DNA of 64,000 bases from Bacillota bacterium (GCA_023394875.1 JAEXAB010000002.1:1-64000); one strand, 5' to 3'; shown: positions 7,383 to 16,270, counted from the first letter of the stretch. Translations and numbers: made by a program. Notes: a model not told the origin generated them from the letters alone.

Positions 7383-8155
7383 AATTTGTCACGTCGGAAA
7401 GTTACTTTTATATCTCCGATATTTACCACTCTGTTTACATCGGCTCCGTGTCTTGACAAAAAGTCGTCTATTTTTGCAAACTGCCCTATCCTTTCGGATA
7501 CGTGTGCATCGCTGTTTGCAATAAAAGTTACGTCGGTATTTAGTATCTTATCAAAATCCCGCTCCAATAGATTTAGGTGTTTTACGTTAAGTTCCATATA
7601 CACCCCAAAATCAGCGCATGCTTTGGCTACTTCCACGCTGTCTACTACAAGGCAACTGTTTAGGTGGGCAAGAATATCAACAGGATATTTTTCCATCATT
7701 TTTATTGTGGCGTCTGTGTTTCTTACTAAAGTTTTTTGAGAGGGCTGCCAATAGAAAACGGGGAAATAGGTATTGGCGTTAAGATACATTTTATAAAAAT
7801 CTTCTTTAGTTTTCGGCTTTGCGAATCGGTGAAAGCCCACTGTAAGAATATCGGTTTCGGCGCATTCTTCCTCTGTCATATCGATTGTGCCGTCAAGACT
7901 TATTATATCCGCCTCAATACCGTGCAAAATCTCAATTTGAGGGTACTTTTCGCGCGCGGCTATAATTTCCTCACGCTGAACAAAAAAAGTCTCACGGCGC
8001 AAACTGAAGCGTTCGGGGTTGCCGTAACCGTGGTCGGTAATGGCTACCGCCTTTAGATTAGCCTTAATTGCGCTAACAACGTTACTTTCCACCGTACCTT
8101 TGCCGTCGCTGTACGTTGTATGAGTATGAAAATCTCCGTAATAAATATTGCTCAT
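7373..8155 (-). CDS. PHP-domain phosphoesterase
   Basis: A 260-residue member of the PHP superfamily (histidinol-phosphatase-like, YcdX-like). Metal-binding motifs are visible in order: DFHTHTTYSDG at residues 8-18, ITDHGYG near 40, HGIEADI near 78, and NSDAHV near 213. PHP enzymes hydrolyse phosphoesters using a trinuclear metal site. It starts directly after the stop of the mannose-6-phosphate-isomerase-like gene (no gap), so they are co-translated. The substrate is uncertain: histidinol phosphate is possible, but there are no other histidine biosynthesis genes here. Confidence 0.88.
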   Translation of the reverse strand: MSNIYYGDFHTHTTYSDGKGTVESNVVSAIKANLKAVAITDHGYGNPERFSLRRETFFVQREEIIAAREKYPQIEILHGIEADIISLDGTIDMTEEECAETDILTVGFHRFAKPKTKEDFYKMYLNANTYFPVFYWQPSQKTLVRNTDATIKMMEKYPVDILAHLNSCLVVDSVEVAKACADFGVYMELNVKHLNLLERDFDKILNTDVTFIANSDAHVSERIGQFAKIDDFLSRHGADVNRVVNIGDIKVTFRRDKLKK

Positions 8156-9217
8156 TTAATCCTGCCTGCTTGGTAAACATTCTATCAAGGTAGCATTCCC
8201 TTTTACCGTAAACTTCCCTTGCGCGCTATATGGTAAGAAAAAATATTCCCCTTTTTTTACAATGCGGGTATAGTCTTTTCCGTTTATAATTGCCTCTCCG
8301 TCAAGCACAATCCACACCGAAGGGCCGTATTCCATAACAAAACTACCGTTGTTTAGGGTGTGGCGGTTTTGGGCAAAGCAAGGAGTATCGTCATAACTAA
8401 TTAATACCTCTTTTTTATATCCGTCTTTATCTATTACTTTTTTGGGAGTAATCTTGGCGCAGTCAACGGCTTTTTGTCCGTACATATCATAGTCAAAACA
8501 GTCAAGGGCAATATCTTTTGTAAGACCTATGTATTTTTCCTGTTCGCTTATCTGATAATCTCCGCACCAATTTTCGGGCTGAATGGTAAAATCGGTAGGT
8601 TCTTGAACTTCCACAATAGTACACCCAGCCCCTATTGCGTGAATAAGCCCTGCGCGAATCAGATATAAATCCCCAATGTTAGCTTTAACTTCGTTCATTA
8701 TGCCTGCCATTATGTCTTTTTCCTCAAGACTTCTTTCTTCAAACTTTGATAATTCTTCTTTGGCTATTTTGTCCTTGAAACCAAAATATATCTTTGCATC
8801 GGGGCGGGTATCGATAACCAGCCAGGCTTCGGTTTTGCCGTATTCGCTGTTAAAATACTTTCTGGAAAATTCCTTATTAGGGTGAACTTGCATAGGAAGG
8901 CGAATTGCGCTGTCCAGATATTTTACCAGACAGTCATACTTTCTTGTTCCCAAAAGTTCTTTCGGGTATTCCTTTATTAAATCGTCAAAAAATATGTCCG
9001 TATCTTTGATAACGGAAACGCCGTCTCTTACCCCGAAATATTTCGGGTTGACTGCTTTAACTTTACTGGCTATCCACTCTTCGGGGAACATATTGTCTAC
9101 GGGTTCGTCTCCGCACAGGCGGGAAAACTGTTTGCCCCCTAAATATACTCTGAAAACACGGTTACGCTCAAACAATACAGGCTGGGAAAGAAGTTTTTCC
9201 ATATTTATATCCAACAA
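8156..9217 (-). CDS. manA: Mannose-6-phosphate isomerase-like cupin enzyme
   Basis: A 353-residue class I type phosphomannose isomerase that would interconvert mannose-6-P and fructose-6-P. Zinc-site motifs are present: LPMQVHPNKE near residue 110, GKTEAW near 125 and a HAIG segment near 190, followed by VEVQEPTDFT. The C-terminal part is a second cupin (WIVLDGEAIINGKDY, KKGEYFFLPY). The start appears to be TTG at 9217 because GGAGGT is four bases upstream; the first ATG (Met6) would be about 20 bases from that site. The gene is followed immediately by the PHP phosphoesterase. Confidence 0.85.
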   Translation of the reverse strand: MLDINMEKLLSQPVLFERNRVFRVYLGGKQFSRLCGDEPVDNMFPEEWIASKVKAVNPKYFGVRDGVSVIKDTDIFFDDLIKEYPKELLGTRKYDCLVKYLDSAIRLPMQVHPNKEFSRKYFNSEYGKTEAWLVIDTRPDAKIYFGFKDKIAKEELSKFEERSLEEKDIMAGIMNEVKANIGDLYLIRAGLIHAIGAGCTIVEVQEPTDFTIQPENWCGDYQISEQEKYIGLTKDIALDCFDYDMYGQKAVDCAKITPKKVIDKDGYKKEVLISYDDTPCFAQNRHTLNNGSFVMEYGPSVWIVLDGEAIINGKDYTRIVKKGEYFFLPYSAQGKFTVKGNATLIECLPSRQD

Positions 9218-9292
9218 AATGACCTCCGCAAAAAATGTCGCAATTACAATAATTATACATACTTACAACAAAAAAAGTCAATACGAAACGCC

Positions 9293-9781
9293 TTAAAGTT
9301 CTTTACTCCATGCCGAAATTAGTTTCTCCAAAGTAAAAGAGGCATTTGCCGGACTAGTTGACGGCATTTTTATTGTTATTGGCAATAATTCGATGTGGTT
9401 TTTTGTCAAAACGCTGTAAGACACGTTGCCGTTACATAGAATTTTCTTAATTTTAGTATCTTTTATCAGGGAGGGAATATCGGACGGTATTACGTTTATT
9501 ATTTTGCTGTCGCTGCTTAGATATATATCGCATTCGGACACCGAATCATATAAGGCTATTTTGTTTTTCAATAAAATTTCCGCTTTTTCTTTAGGGGTGA
9601 ACTCAATTAGTTTTTCCCCAAGGATTTTTTCCACGAGGAGCCAGAAGCGGTTTTTCGGATGCATATAATAAAAATTGTTATTAACTGACATTACCGAAGG
9701 AACGCTTCCTAAAATGAGTGTTTCGCAATCATTATTTATTATGGGCGGAAAGAAGTGAACTACGTGTCTTAATTTTTCCAT
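9293..9781 (-). CDS. DNA-deoxyinosine (hypoxanthine) glycosylase
   Basis: A 162-residue small protein of the uracil-DNA glycosylase superfamily. The conserved N-terminal blocks LILGSVPSVMS and FYYMHPKNRFW match the hypoxanthine-DNA glycosylase subfamily, which removes deaminated adenine from DNA. The C-terminal LPSTSPAN-like segment (MPSTSPANAS) is the usual active-site loop. No good ribosome site precedes the ATG at 9781; instead CATAAT lies six bases upstream. A second DNA glycosylase (ung) is found at 42.7 kb. The gene is followed by the terminator region of the germination operon. Confidence 0.82.
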   Translation of the reverse strand: MEKLRHVVHFFPPIINNDCETLILGSVPSVMSVNNNFYYMHPKNRFWLLVEKILGEKLIEFTPKEKAEILLKNKIALYDSVSECDIYLSSDSKIINVIPSDIPSLIKDTKIKKILCNGNVSYSVLTKNHIELLPITIKMPSTSPANASFTLEKLISAWSKEL

Positions 9782-9807
9782 AAAGCTATTATGGCATATT
9801 TAACAAA

Positions 9808-9836
9808 TAAAAAAAAGAGCTTACGCCCTTTTTTAT
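9808..9836 (-). terminator. Terminator of the germination operon
   Basis: On the minus strand AAAAAAGGGC and GCTCTTTTTT form a 10-base-pair stem (one G-U) with a GTAA loop and a T run after it. It begins right at the stop codon of the small membrane protein at 9833. Confidence 0.8.
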
Positions 9837-10060
9837 TTTTTCGGATAAATGGTTCCGAAAGTGTCCACAAAAAATTGTTCTATTTCCTCTCCTAGACTTG
9901 GTATCTTAACCCCCGCCGCCCAAAGAATGGCAAGGACAAACCCGCCAACAAGAATCATGCTTAATACAGCCACCTCTTTTGATTTCTTTTCTTTGACAAG
10001 GGGGCGAATATCTTTTAGCGCTACAATTGTATAGACAACTATTACACAGAAAATTATCAT
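9833..10060 (-). CDS. Small two-helix membrane protein in the germination operon
   Basis: A 75-residue protein with a hydrophobic N-terminal helix (IIFCVIVVYTIVAL), a basic loop (KEKKSKE) and a second helix (VAVLSMILVGGFVLAILWAAGV), then a short hydrophilic tail. I do not recognise the family. It starts 16 bases after the GerAB stop, and a GGAG site overlapping that stop lies about 13 bases upstream of its ATG. It is the last gene before the operon terminator. Short extra membrane genes occur in some germinant-receptor operons (GerD-unrelated 2-helix proteins), so a helper role in the receptor complex is plausible but inferred. Confidence 0.75.
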   Translation of the reverse strand: MIIFCVIVVYTIVALKDIRPLVKEKKSKEVAVLSMILVGGFVLAILWAAGVKIPSLGEEIEQFFVDTFGTIYPKK

Positions 10061-10076
10061 ATCAAACGTTTAACTC

Positions 10077-11360
10077 CTAATTAGGCTGTGGATTTTGTGC
10101 ATTTTTGTTTTTTGCCTTTTTGACTGCGCCGGCTATTTTCGGTACTAACCCTTCTTGTGCGTTTTTGCCGTTTTGCTTATTCTGCTGTTGTTGATTCTGT
10201 TGCTGCTGATTTTGTTGCTGCTGATTTTGTTGCTGATTTTGTTGTTGAGGTTGGTTAGCGTTATTTTGAGGAGCTTTGCCGATTTTATTTTTTATTAGGG
10301 TGCCTATAACTATCGCCAACGGTATAACAAGCTCAAAAACCGGCCAGATAAATATCGTTACGTGCTTAGCAAGGAACAAGTGTGTAATAACCGAATCATA
10401 GATAAACATAGAATATACAGCGCAAATAAGCCCTATAGCCTGAGTTAACGGTTTATATACCGATAGATTAAAAAAGTAGCTAATGGCTATTACCAGTACG
10501 TAATATAGAAGCGTTATCTTAAAGAACAGTAGAATTAGAATTGCAAGCGCGGAGAGAATTTCCATACGACTAACCGATGCCGATATTTTAATTAGAGTAA
10601 ACATTTCAAAGGGGGGCATCGTATATAAATATATACTTTCCCCAAGTAGCGCTATACTGGACGCAACGACAATAAGCAACGTAACCGCGCCCATAAAAAA
10701 TCCGCTTAAATAAAACTTTTTTATTTTATTTGCCTTAATTCTTATGTTGGGAGTAACCATCAGAAAGACTACAATTTCCGCAAAAGGTATGGTTGTTATC
10801 GCTTGGGTTGACTGCAAATACTTTTCAAACGGATATTCAAAGATAGGCAAAAAGTTGTCTACCTTAATTATGTCCATAGTAAGTAACGTTGCAAAAATAA
10901 AAATTGCCAGAACCAACCAAGTCAATAAAGCCGAATATTTCGTCACTACGGTTATCCCTCCGTTTACTGCATAAGCGGAAATGGTAATAATTATAAAAAT
11001 TATGAGAATAAGCGGAGTATTTGGCATTATAGTACTGTTAATAAACGTCCCAAGATCGTGTAAATTAAGGGTAGCTATTTGGAAGAAAAAATACAGATAA
11101 ATAAAAGCTAAAACTTTTCCTATAGCCTTGCCGAACAACGTTTCCAACACCTGAAATAGATTTTTATCAGGATAATGCTTCATAATAAAGCAATATGTCA
11201 GGATAAAAGGCAGCGTGGTAAATATTCCTATAATTATGACAAACCAAGAGTCCTGCCGCGTTAGGTTAATAAACAAGGACGTAAGCAATACCGATGATTG
11301 TATTACGCAAGCTATGGAAAACGCAAATACTCTTGCATTTATTTTTTCGTTGTCAAGCAT
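10077..11360 (-). CDS. gerAB: Spore germination protein GerAB/YndE family with Q/N-rich tail
   Basis: A 427-residue membrane protein of the amino-acid-permease-like B subunit family of germinant receptors, which binds the germinant in the inner spore membrane. About ten transmembrane helices fill residues 10-360. The C-terminus is unusual: residues about 365-405 are almost only Gln and Asn in a QQQQN repeat, followed by a basic segment (AGAVKKAKNKNA). Typical GerAB proteins are about 365 residues and end after the last helix. The ATG at 11360 overlaps the end of the GerAC gene and has GAGGAGG upstream. Confidence 0.93.
   Translation of the reverse strand: MLDNEKINARVFAFSIACVIQSSVLLTSLFINLTRQDSWFVIIIGIFTTLPFILTYCFIMKHYPDKNLFQVLETLFGKAIGKVLAFIYLYFFFQIATLNLHDLGTFINSTIMPNTPLILIIFIIITISAYAVNGGITVVTKYSALLTWLVLAIFIFATLLTMDIIKVDNFLPIFEYPFEKYLQSTQAITTIPFAEIVVFLMVTPNIRIKANKIKKFYLSGFFMGAVTLLIVVASSIALLGESIYLYTMPPFEMFTLIKISASVSRMEILSALAILILLFFKITLLYYVLVIAISYFFNLSVYKPLTQAIGLICAVYSMFIYDSVITHLFLAKHVTIFIWPVFELVIPLAIVIGTLIKNKIGKAPQNNANQPQQQNQQQNQQQQNQQQQNQQQQNKQNGKNAQEGLVPKIAGAVKKAKNKNAQNPQPN
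10185..10252. repeat. Short tandem repeat coding for the Q/N tail of GerAB
   Basis: About four to five copies of a 15-base unit (plus strand TTGCTGCTGATTTTG and near variants, some shortened by three bases) encode QQQQN steps. The changes in length are in multiples of three, so the frame is kept. Such an array is prone to slippage, so tail length may vary between strains. Confidence 0.85.
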
Positions 11361-12555
11361 TGCTTTCCTCCTCTTTGAAGTAAATAAAGTCGTCTATTTT
11401 ACCTTCACTGAATATACGGAATTCGGTTTTTATATTTACTTGCAGGTTTTTATAGTATTCTTCCCAATTCTTCTCTATTTTTTTCCAATCTTTTAAATTG
11501 TTTTCGTGGAACTTGTTGCCGAAACCAAACACGTCGGCGTTTATGGCTTTGCTGTAATTAATACAGTCGTACAATTTTTTTGTGAAATCTTTTTTTAACT
11601 CTTCTTCTATATATTTTTCCAACTGCTCGGCATCCATTTCCACTTGGGAAATAACCTCTCCCACGTTGCCCGTAATTTTATACTTAATGTCTACAACAGG
11701 TTCTTTTTTTTCGTTAAAGTAAGTTTTTAGCTCATACTTTATTGACGGAATATTGATATTGGCATACATTTTGTCACTATGAAGGTCGTAGGTTGCCGAT
11801 TTGTAATTACCCATAATCCAAGAATAGGCTCTGCTATATTCGGAATTTAATTCTCCAACCATAACGTAATCCTTGAACACGGCAAGTCCCTTTATGTCCA
11901 AAAACTTTATATCTCCTTCATCCTTCACTCCTACTATAGGTGCCACCGTTGTTAAAGATACGTCGTTACTCTCAGAGACAAATTTGTAAATTTTGGTGTC
12001 GAAAGTCTTATTGTTTTTGCTAATGCTTTCTATTAATTTATATATACCGATAGCAGTCACTTTTTCTTGTGGCAGTTCTATTTCCATTACGTCTTTGGCT
12101 TTTTCATCGGCAACCAATATATAAACCTCTATACGCAAGAAATTTTCCCTCATAAACGCATCCAAAATATCCTCAACCGTTTTTTTGGCTTTGTCCTTGC
12201 CTATCAAAACAAACTGATTATGCTCCATAAATAAGACTCTTGCCAAATTAAGGTCAATTTTTTCTTGAGCTTCCATAAGACCGGTGCTTTTTGCTTCCAT
12301 ATTATAAAACTGCCTTTCATTGGAGCTTGAAGAACTATTGCCGCCATTTGAAGGGAAACTCTTATTGAGCTGGAATATATAGTTTAATTTGTCGTCATTT
12401 GGGATAACGTCTATTCCCACCCCTAAAATAATGGAAACCGCGTCAAGTTCTCTGTTATCCCAACAACTGCTTAGAGATATTAACAAGACTACAAGAATAA
12501 TAAGAGCAATTATTTTTTTCGCCGAAGAAATAACCTTATTGTTGTTTATCTTCAT
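11353..12555 (-). CDS. gerAC: Ger(x)C family germination lipoprotein
   Basis: A 400-residue lipoprotein, the C subunit of a GerA-type germinant receptor. The signal peptide covers residues 1-30 with a lipobox ending in SLSSC, followed by WDNRELD, the hallmark N-terminus of mature GerC proteins. The C-terminal half has the three-domain GerC layout (KYKITGNVGEV, EEELKKDFTKKLYDCI). The ATG at 12555 has AGGAGG six bases upstream and overlaps the GerAA stop by 20 bases. The end overlaps GerAB by 8 bases. The order A-C-B on the strand fits a single translationally coupled operon. Confidence 0.95.
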   Translation of the reverse strand: MKINNNKVISSAKKIIALIILVVLLISLSSCWDNRELDAVSIILGVGIDVIPNDDKLNYIFQLNKSFPSNGGNSSSSSNERQFYNMEAKSTGLMEAQEKIDLNLARVLFMEHNQFVLIGKDKAKKTVEDILDAFMRENFLRIEVYILVADEKAKDVMEIELPQEKVTAIGIYKLIESISKNNKTFDTKIYKFVSESNDVSLTTVAPIVGVKDEGDIKFLDIKGLAVFKDYVMVGELNSEYSRAYSWIMGNYKSATYDLHSDKMYANINIPSIKYELKTYFNEKKEPVVDIKYKITGNVGEVISQVEMDAEQLEKYIEEELKKDFTKKLYDCINYSKAINADVFGFGNKFHENNLKDWKKIEKNWEEYYKNLQVNIKTEFRIFSEGKIDDFIYFKEEESNA

Positions 12556-14125
12556 TCCTTGCCTCCTCGACTGGATTGAAAGGTTTTATTCTGGTCTTGT
12601 CATAACCTGCCAAATTAACAGGACGTTTTGCCATACCCCACAGCGGGAAGCGGAAAAAGCTGTCCTGCAGATTGGAATTAGGGTCTGACATACCAATATA
12701 AGGCATACCGAAAGTGGTCATTTTTGACAGCATAATACGGAAAACAATAAAGCCCATCGCTATGCCGAAACCTCCTAAAAACGTTGCTAAAAACATCATT
12801 AATATTCTTATCATTGATATAGCTTCTGCTTGATTAGGTACGGTATACCCTGCCACAGCCGCCAAAGCTACGGTAATGACAACCGCCGTACCCACAAGTC
12901 CCGCGGCAACCGCCGCTTCTCCGATAATCAGCGCTCCTACTATGCTTATAGCCTGGCCTATTGCTCTTGGTAACCGTAAGCCCGCTTCCCTAAGAATTTC
13001 AAAAGCAACAACCATAATAAGGGTTTCGAAGAAAACCGGGAAAGGCGTACCTTCCTTGGCGTTTATGAGGGAAATAAGGAGCTTTGTGGGGATAAGTTCC
13101 TGATGGTAAGTTGTCAGCGCAATAAAAATTGGCACCGCATAGATTGCGATAAAATATCCGAAAATTCTTAATACTCTGTTAATGGAAGAATATAGAGAGC
13201 GTGTGTAATAGTCTTCCGACATCTGGAAGGCTTCTACAAAGAACATGGGAGCAGTAAGAGCAAAGGGACTGCCGTCAACAATGATAGCAACACGTCCTTC
13301 CAAAACTTTTGCCGCCGCCACGTCGGGTTTTTCGGTGTAACCTATGGTAGCAAACAAATTTAGCGGATGATCGTCTATATATTCTTCTAAATAACCGGAA
13401 TCCAAAATGGCGTCTACTTCCAGTTTTTTAATACGCTTTTTTACAGTAGCTACAAGCTGAGCTTTCGCCACTCCTCCTATATAAATGATAGAAACGTCGG
13501 TTCGGGTTTTTCTACCCACTTTTATATTTTCTATTTTAAGTTCGGGATTGCGGATTTTTCTCCTAATCATTGTGGTGTTTGTGCGCAAGTTTTCGGTAAA
13601 GCCTTCTCTGGGACCGCGAACAACCGCTTCGGTCTGCGGTTCGGCTATACTCCTTTTGTCCCAACCCTTTGCGTCTATCGTTACGGTTTCCGTCATTCCT
13701 TCCACAAAGAGGGCTACTTCGCCGTTTACTACGGCAAATAAAGCTTCGTCATAATCGATACATTCCGAAGTGTCCGCCGAATATAATATCTCCTTACACA
13801 GTTTATCTACTGTTATTTCTTCGTTTGCCTTTATTTCCATTCCCTTTGCGCTCATAAGGGCTTTTAATATGGATTCTGTAAGAATGGTGGGATTAACTAA
13901 TCCGTCAATATAGAGAAGAAAAGCATTGACGTGGTTATTTTCTCCAAAGGTAAATTCATGAAGTTTGATATCCCCGTCCTGCCCTAAATGTTCTTTTATT
14001 ATATTTTTGCTGTAGTCAAGGGATGGGTTAATAGGCCCGATTACTTTTTTTACCGGTTCTTTATTCTCCGCTCTGCCCTTTTGTATCAGATAATTTAGTT
14101 TCTTTATTATGGTATTAATAAACAT
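12536..14125 (-). CDS. gerAA: Spore germination protein GerAA family
   Basis: A 529-residue A subunit of a GerA-type germinant receptor. Residues 1-280 form the hydrophilic N-terminal domain (including IDYDEALFAVVNGEVALFVEG and PREGFTENLRTNTTMIRRK, strongly conserved in the family). Residues 290-480 hold about five membrane helices with the GETAV/VGALIIGEAAVAAGLVG type motif. Start at 14125: an ATG with AAGGGA eight bases upstream; the frame runs a further 16 codons but without a ribosome site. It is the first large gene of the operon. The leader carries matching halves of a TTTTGTATA inverted repeat (14134-14144 and 14167-14177). Confidence 0.95.
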   Translation of the reverse strand: MFINTIIKKLNYLIQKGRAENKEPVKKVIGPINPSLDYSKNIIKEHLGQDGDIKLHEFTFGENNHVNAFLLYIDGLVNPTILTESILKALMSAKGMEIKANEEITVDKLCKEILYSADTSECIDYDEALFAVVNGEVALFVEGMTETVTIDAKGWDKRSIAEPQTEAVVRGPREGFTENLRTNTTMIRRKIRNPELKIENIKVGRKTRTDVSIIYIGGVAKAQLVATVKKRIKKLEVDAILDSGYLEEYIDDHPLNLFATIGYTEKPDVAAAKVLEGRVAIIVDGSPFALTAPMFFVEAFQMSEDYYTRSLYSSINRVLRIFGYFIAIYAVPIFIALTTYHQELIPTKLLISLINAKEGTPFPVFFETLIMVVAFEILREAGLRLPRAIGQAISIVGALIIGEAAVAAGLVGTAVVITVALAAVAGYTVPNQAEAISMIRILMMFLATFLGGFGIAMGFIVFRIMLSKMTTFGMPYIGMSDPNSNLQDSFFRFPLWGMAKRPVNLAGYDKTRIKPFNPVEEARNEDKQQ

Positions 14126-14182
14126 AGATTTCCCTTTTTGTATATTTTTTCTCCAAAACAAAAAAGTATACAAAAAGTTAGT

Positions 14183-14368
14183 TCAATCTTTTTTTTCAAA
14201 ACAATCTTTGATGATTTTATCCTGAGCACTGATAGTCAAAAGGGTAGCGGCAATCTGCGCCGCTAGATTACGTAAAACCGAAATCTCATCGGGCGTTCTG
14301 TTTTTGGATAGCGCAATAGCAATCTCCGTCCCAATTCTGACAACATCCGAAGGGCTAAGACAAATCAT
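14183..14368 (-). CDS. Small helical protein, possibly DUF6774-like
   Basis: A 61-residue soluble protein of two helices (SDVVRIGTEIAIALSKN and VLRNLAAQIAATLLTISAQDKII). The size and the ISAQ ending of a hydrophobic second helix resemble short DUF6774 proteins of Clostridia, but I rate this assignment as tentative. There is no clear ribosome site before the ATG at 14368. It lies directly upstream of GerAA on the same strand, so it may be the first gene of the germination operon. Function unknown. Confidence 0.55.
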   Translation of the reverse strand: MICLSPSDVVRIGTEIAIALSKNRTPDEISVLRNLAAQIAATLLTISAQDKIIKDCFEKKD

Positions 14369-14413
14369 ATACTATTAAATGCCTTTTAATACCGCTTGGT
14401 TCCAAATTGGCAA

Positions 14414-14431
14414 CATTTTGTATACAAAATG
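14414..14431. promoter_or_regulatory. Perfect 18-bp palindrome, possible operator
   Basis: CATTTTGTATACAAAATG is a perfect 18-base palindrome upstream of the small gene that heads the germination operon, beside the transketolase terminator. Its TTTTGTATA half-site occurs again, as an inverted pair, in the GerAA leader (14134-14144 and 14167-14177). TTGTATACAA is a common core of GntR-type operators, so a repressor site is possible. Confidence 0.45.
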
Positions 14432-14435
14432 ACAA

Positions 14436-14467
14436 CAAAAAAAAGCAGATTGCGTTCAATCTGCTCT
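14436..14467 (-). terminator. Terminator of the transketolase operon
   Basis: AGCAGATTG and CAATCTGCT pair as a 9-base stem with a CGTT-type loop, followed on the minus strand by an eight-base T run. It lies about 20 bases after the transketolase C-terminal gene stop. Confidence 0.9.
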
Positions 14468-14487
14468 TTCTTTATTTTTTCTACGTA

Positions 14488-15423
14488 TTATCTTTTCAGC
14501 TTGAGGACTTCCTCACAGCGGGCGGCAATGTCGACATCTCTAAGATGATAAATTTCTTTAAGATAAGGAAGCTTTCCTACTTCGCCGAAAACATCGGGCA
14601 CGCCTATGGGAAGAACAGGGGTCGGACATTCCTTTGTCAATACTTCGCTTACCGCGCTAAATAGTCCGCCTACAATATTATGATTTTCACAAGTAACCGC
14701 GCAACCCGTCTTTTTAACAGAATTTATAATAGACTGTTTGTCAATGGGCTTTATGGTATGGATATTGATAACTTCGGCGTCTATTCCTTTTTCCTTGAGG
14801 ATTTTTTCGGCTTTTACAGCTTCCTGAACCATCATTCCCGAAGCAAATATAGTAACGTCCTTGCCTACTTTTAATACGTCCGCCTTGAATAAATCAAAAT
14901 TATAGTCAGAGGGGAAAACGTCCTCTATTACCTTGCGGAATAATCTGATATAGACAACGCCGTAATAATCCTTAATAACAGGCATTGCGGCTCTTAGCTG
15001 AACGGAGTCAACTGGTTCAAAAATCACTATATCGGGGATACTTCTAATAACTCCGATATCTTCTAATCCCATATGGGTACCGCCGTTAATTTCCGCTGAC
15101 ACACCGGGATCGGTTCCTACAATTTTTACGTTCTGCTTTGAGTAGCAAACGGAAAGCATAAGCTGGTCGCATACCCTTCTTGTTACAAATGGAGAAAAGG
15201 AGGTAACGTATGGCTTAAATCCGTAACTTGATAGTCCGCCTGCTATAGAAACCATATTTTGTTCGGCAATACCTACATCGATTGCTCTGTCGGGAAAGTC
15301 TTTTCTTAAAGTCCAAGTACCCGAAGCCTTAGCTAAGTCGGCGTCGATTACCATAACTTTGTCGTCTTGTTCCATCAATTTTTTTAATTCTTCAGCAAAA
15401 ACTGCTCTCATTTCTGCGCTCAT
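14488..15423 (-). CDS. Transketolase, C-terminal subunit
   Basis: A 311-residue protein equal to the pyrimidine-binding and C-terminal domains of transketolase. It shows the GIAEQNMVSIAGGLSSYG segment whose Glu activates thiamine diphosphate, and ANCSP-type end (GCAVTCENHNIVGGL). Together with the product of the preceding gene it would catalyse the pentose-phosphate two-carbon transfers. Split transketolases are normal in Clostridia and archaea. The start at 15423 is one base after the stop of the N-terminal subunit, with a GGGGGG stretch as ribosome site. The pair must be translated together to form the active enzyme. Confidence 0.93.
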   Translation of the reverse strand: MSAEMRAVFAEELKKLMEQDDKVMVIDADLAKASGTWTLRKDFPDRAIDVGIAEQNMVSIAGGLSSYGFKPYVTSFSPFVTRRVCDQLMLSVCYSKQNVKIVGTDPGVSAEINGGTHMGLEDIGVIRSIPDIVIFEPVDSVQLRAAMPVIKDYYGVVYIRLFRKVIEDVFPSDYNFDLFKADVLKVGKDVTIFASGMMVQEAVKAEKILKEKGIDAEVINIHTIKPIDKQSIINSVKKTGCAVTCENHNIVGGLFSAVSEVLTKECPTPVLPIGVPDVFGEVGKLPYLKEIYHLRDVDIAARCEEVLKLKR

Positions 15424-15424
15424 G

Positions 15425-16270
15425 TTATTCCCCCCTGATTTCTTTTACAGCTCTGTTGACTTCTTCTTCGCCGAAAGGCATATTGTGATTCGCAAAGCCC
15501 TTTTCTTCCACAAATTTAACGCCCTTGCCTTTTACGGTGTCGGCAATAATCATAGTGGGCTTGTCGGATTTTTTTGCCTTAGTAATAGCCTTGTCTATCT
15601 CATCGAAGTCGTGTCCGTTTATTTCTATAACGTTCCAATTAAAAGCCTCCCAGCGTCTTGCAAGGCAGGTAATACAATTAACTTCATCAACGTTACCGTC
15701 TATCTGCATTTTGTTGTAATCGGTAAAGGCAATAAGGTTATTTAGCTTTTTGTGGGCGGCAAACATAGCAGCTTCCCAAATCTGACCTTCTTGAGTTTCT
15801 CCGTCACCTATTATTGTATAGATATAAGCTCCGTCCCATTGTCCCTTGTTATAAATCTTGCTGCCGTAAGCTATACCTACCGCGCAGGAAAAACCTTGAC
15901 CCAAACTTCCTGTCGTCATATCGATACCGACAGTCTTGTTCATGTCACAGTGACTTGGAAGGCAAGTTTTGCTGTGGTTAAGAGTAAGCAACAAGGACTT
16001 ATCAAAATACCCTTTGTTGGCTAAAGTGGCATAAACGGCGGGGCCTGCGTGTCCTTTACTTACTACAAGTCTGTCGCGCCCTTCCATTTTCGGCTTGGAG
16101 CTGTCCACTTTCATATGCTTAAAATAAAGGCTGGTCAATATATCCACAATGGACAGACTGCCGCCTATATGTCCGGCTCCGATTGAGCCGATACACCTTA
16201 CTGTATCTTCACGAATAGTTTTGGCAATGTTTATCAAATCTTCTTTGCCGGTTTTTTGTAATTCTTGCAT
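15425..16270 (-). CDS. Transketolase, N-terminal subunit
   Basis: A 281-residue thiamine-diphosphate-binding half of transketolase. Motifs include GHIGGSLSIVDILTSLYF near residue 34, KGHAGPAVYATLA near 75, MTTGSLGQGFSCAVGIAYG, and the metal/thiamine site GDGETQEGQIWEAAM near 155 with a conserved LIAFTDYNKMQIDG after it. The ATG at 16270 follows GAGAGGG. Its -10 and -35 promoter boxes are at 16315-16342. It pairs with the downstream C-terminal subunit and supplies pentose phosphates. Confidence 0.94.
   Translation of the reverse strand: MQELQKTGKEDLINIAKTIREDTVRCIGSIGAGHIGGSLSIVDILTSLYFKHMKVDSSKPKMEGRDRLVVSKGHAGPAVYATLANKGYFDKSLLLTLNHSKTCLPSHCDMNKTVGIDMTTGSLGQGFSCAVGIAYGSKIYNKGQWDGAYIYTIIGDGETQEGQIWEAAMFAAHKKLNNLIAFTDYNKMQIDGNVDEVNCITCLARRWEAFNWNVIEINGHDFDEIDKAITKAKKSDKPTMIIADTVKGKGVKFVEEKGFANHNMPFGEEEVNRAVKEIRGE

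Noticed and set aside
10185..10252. CRISPR-like short repeats
   Set aside because: The repeats are 15 bases long, direct, without spacers, keep the reading frame and encode Gln/Asn steps inside GerAB.
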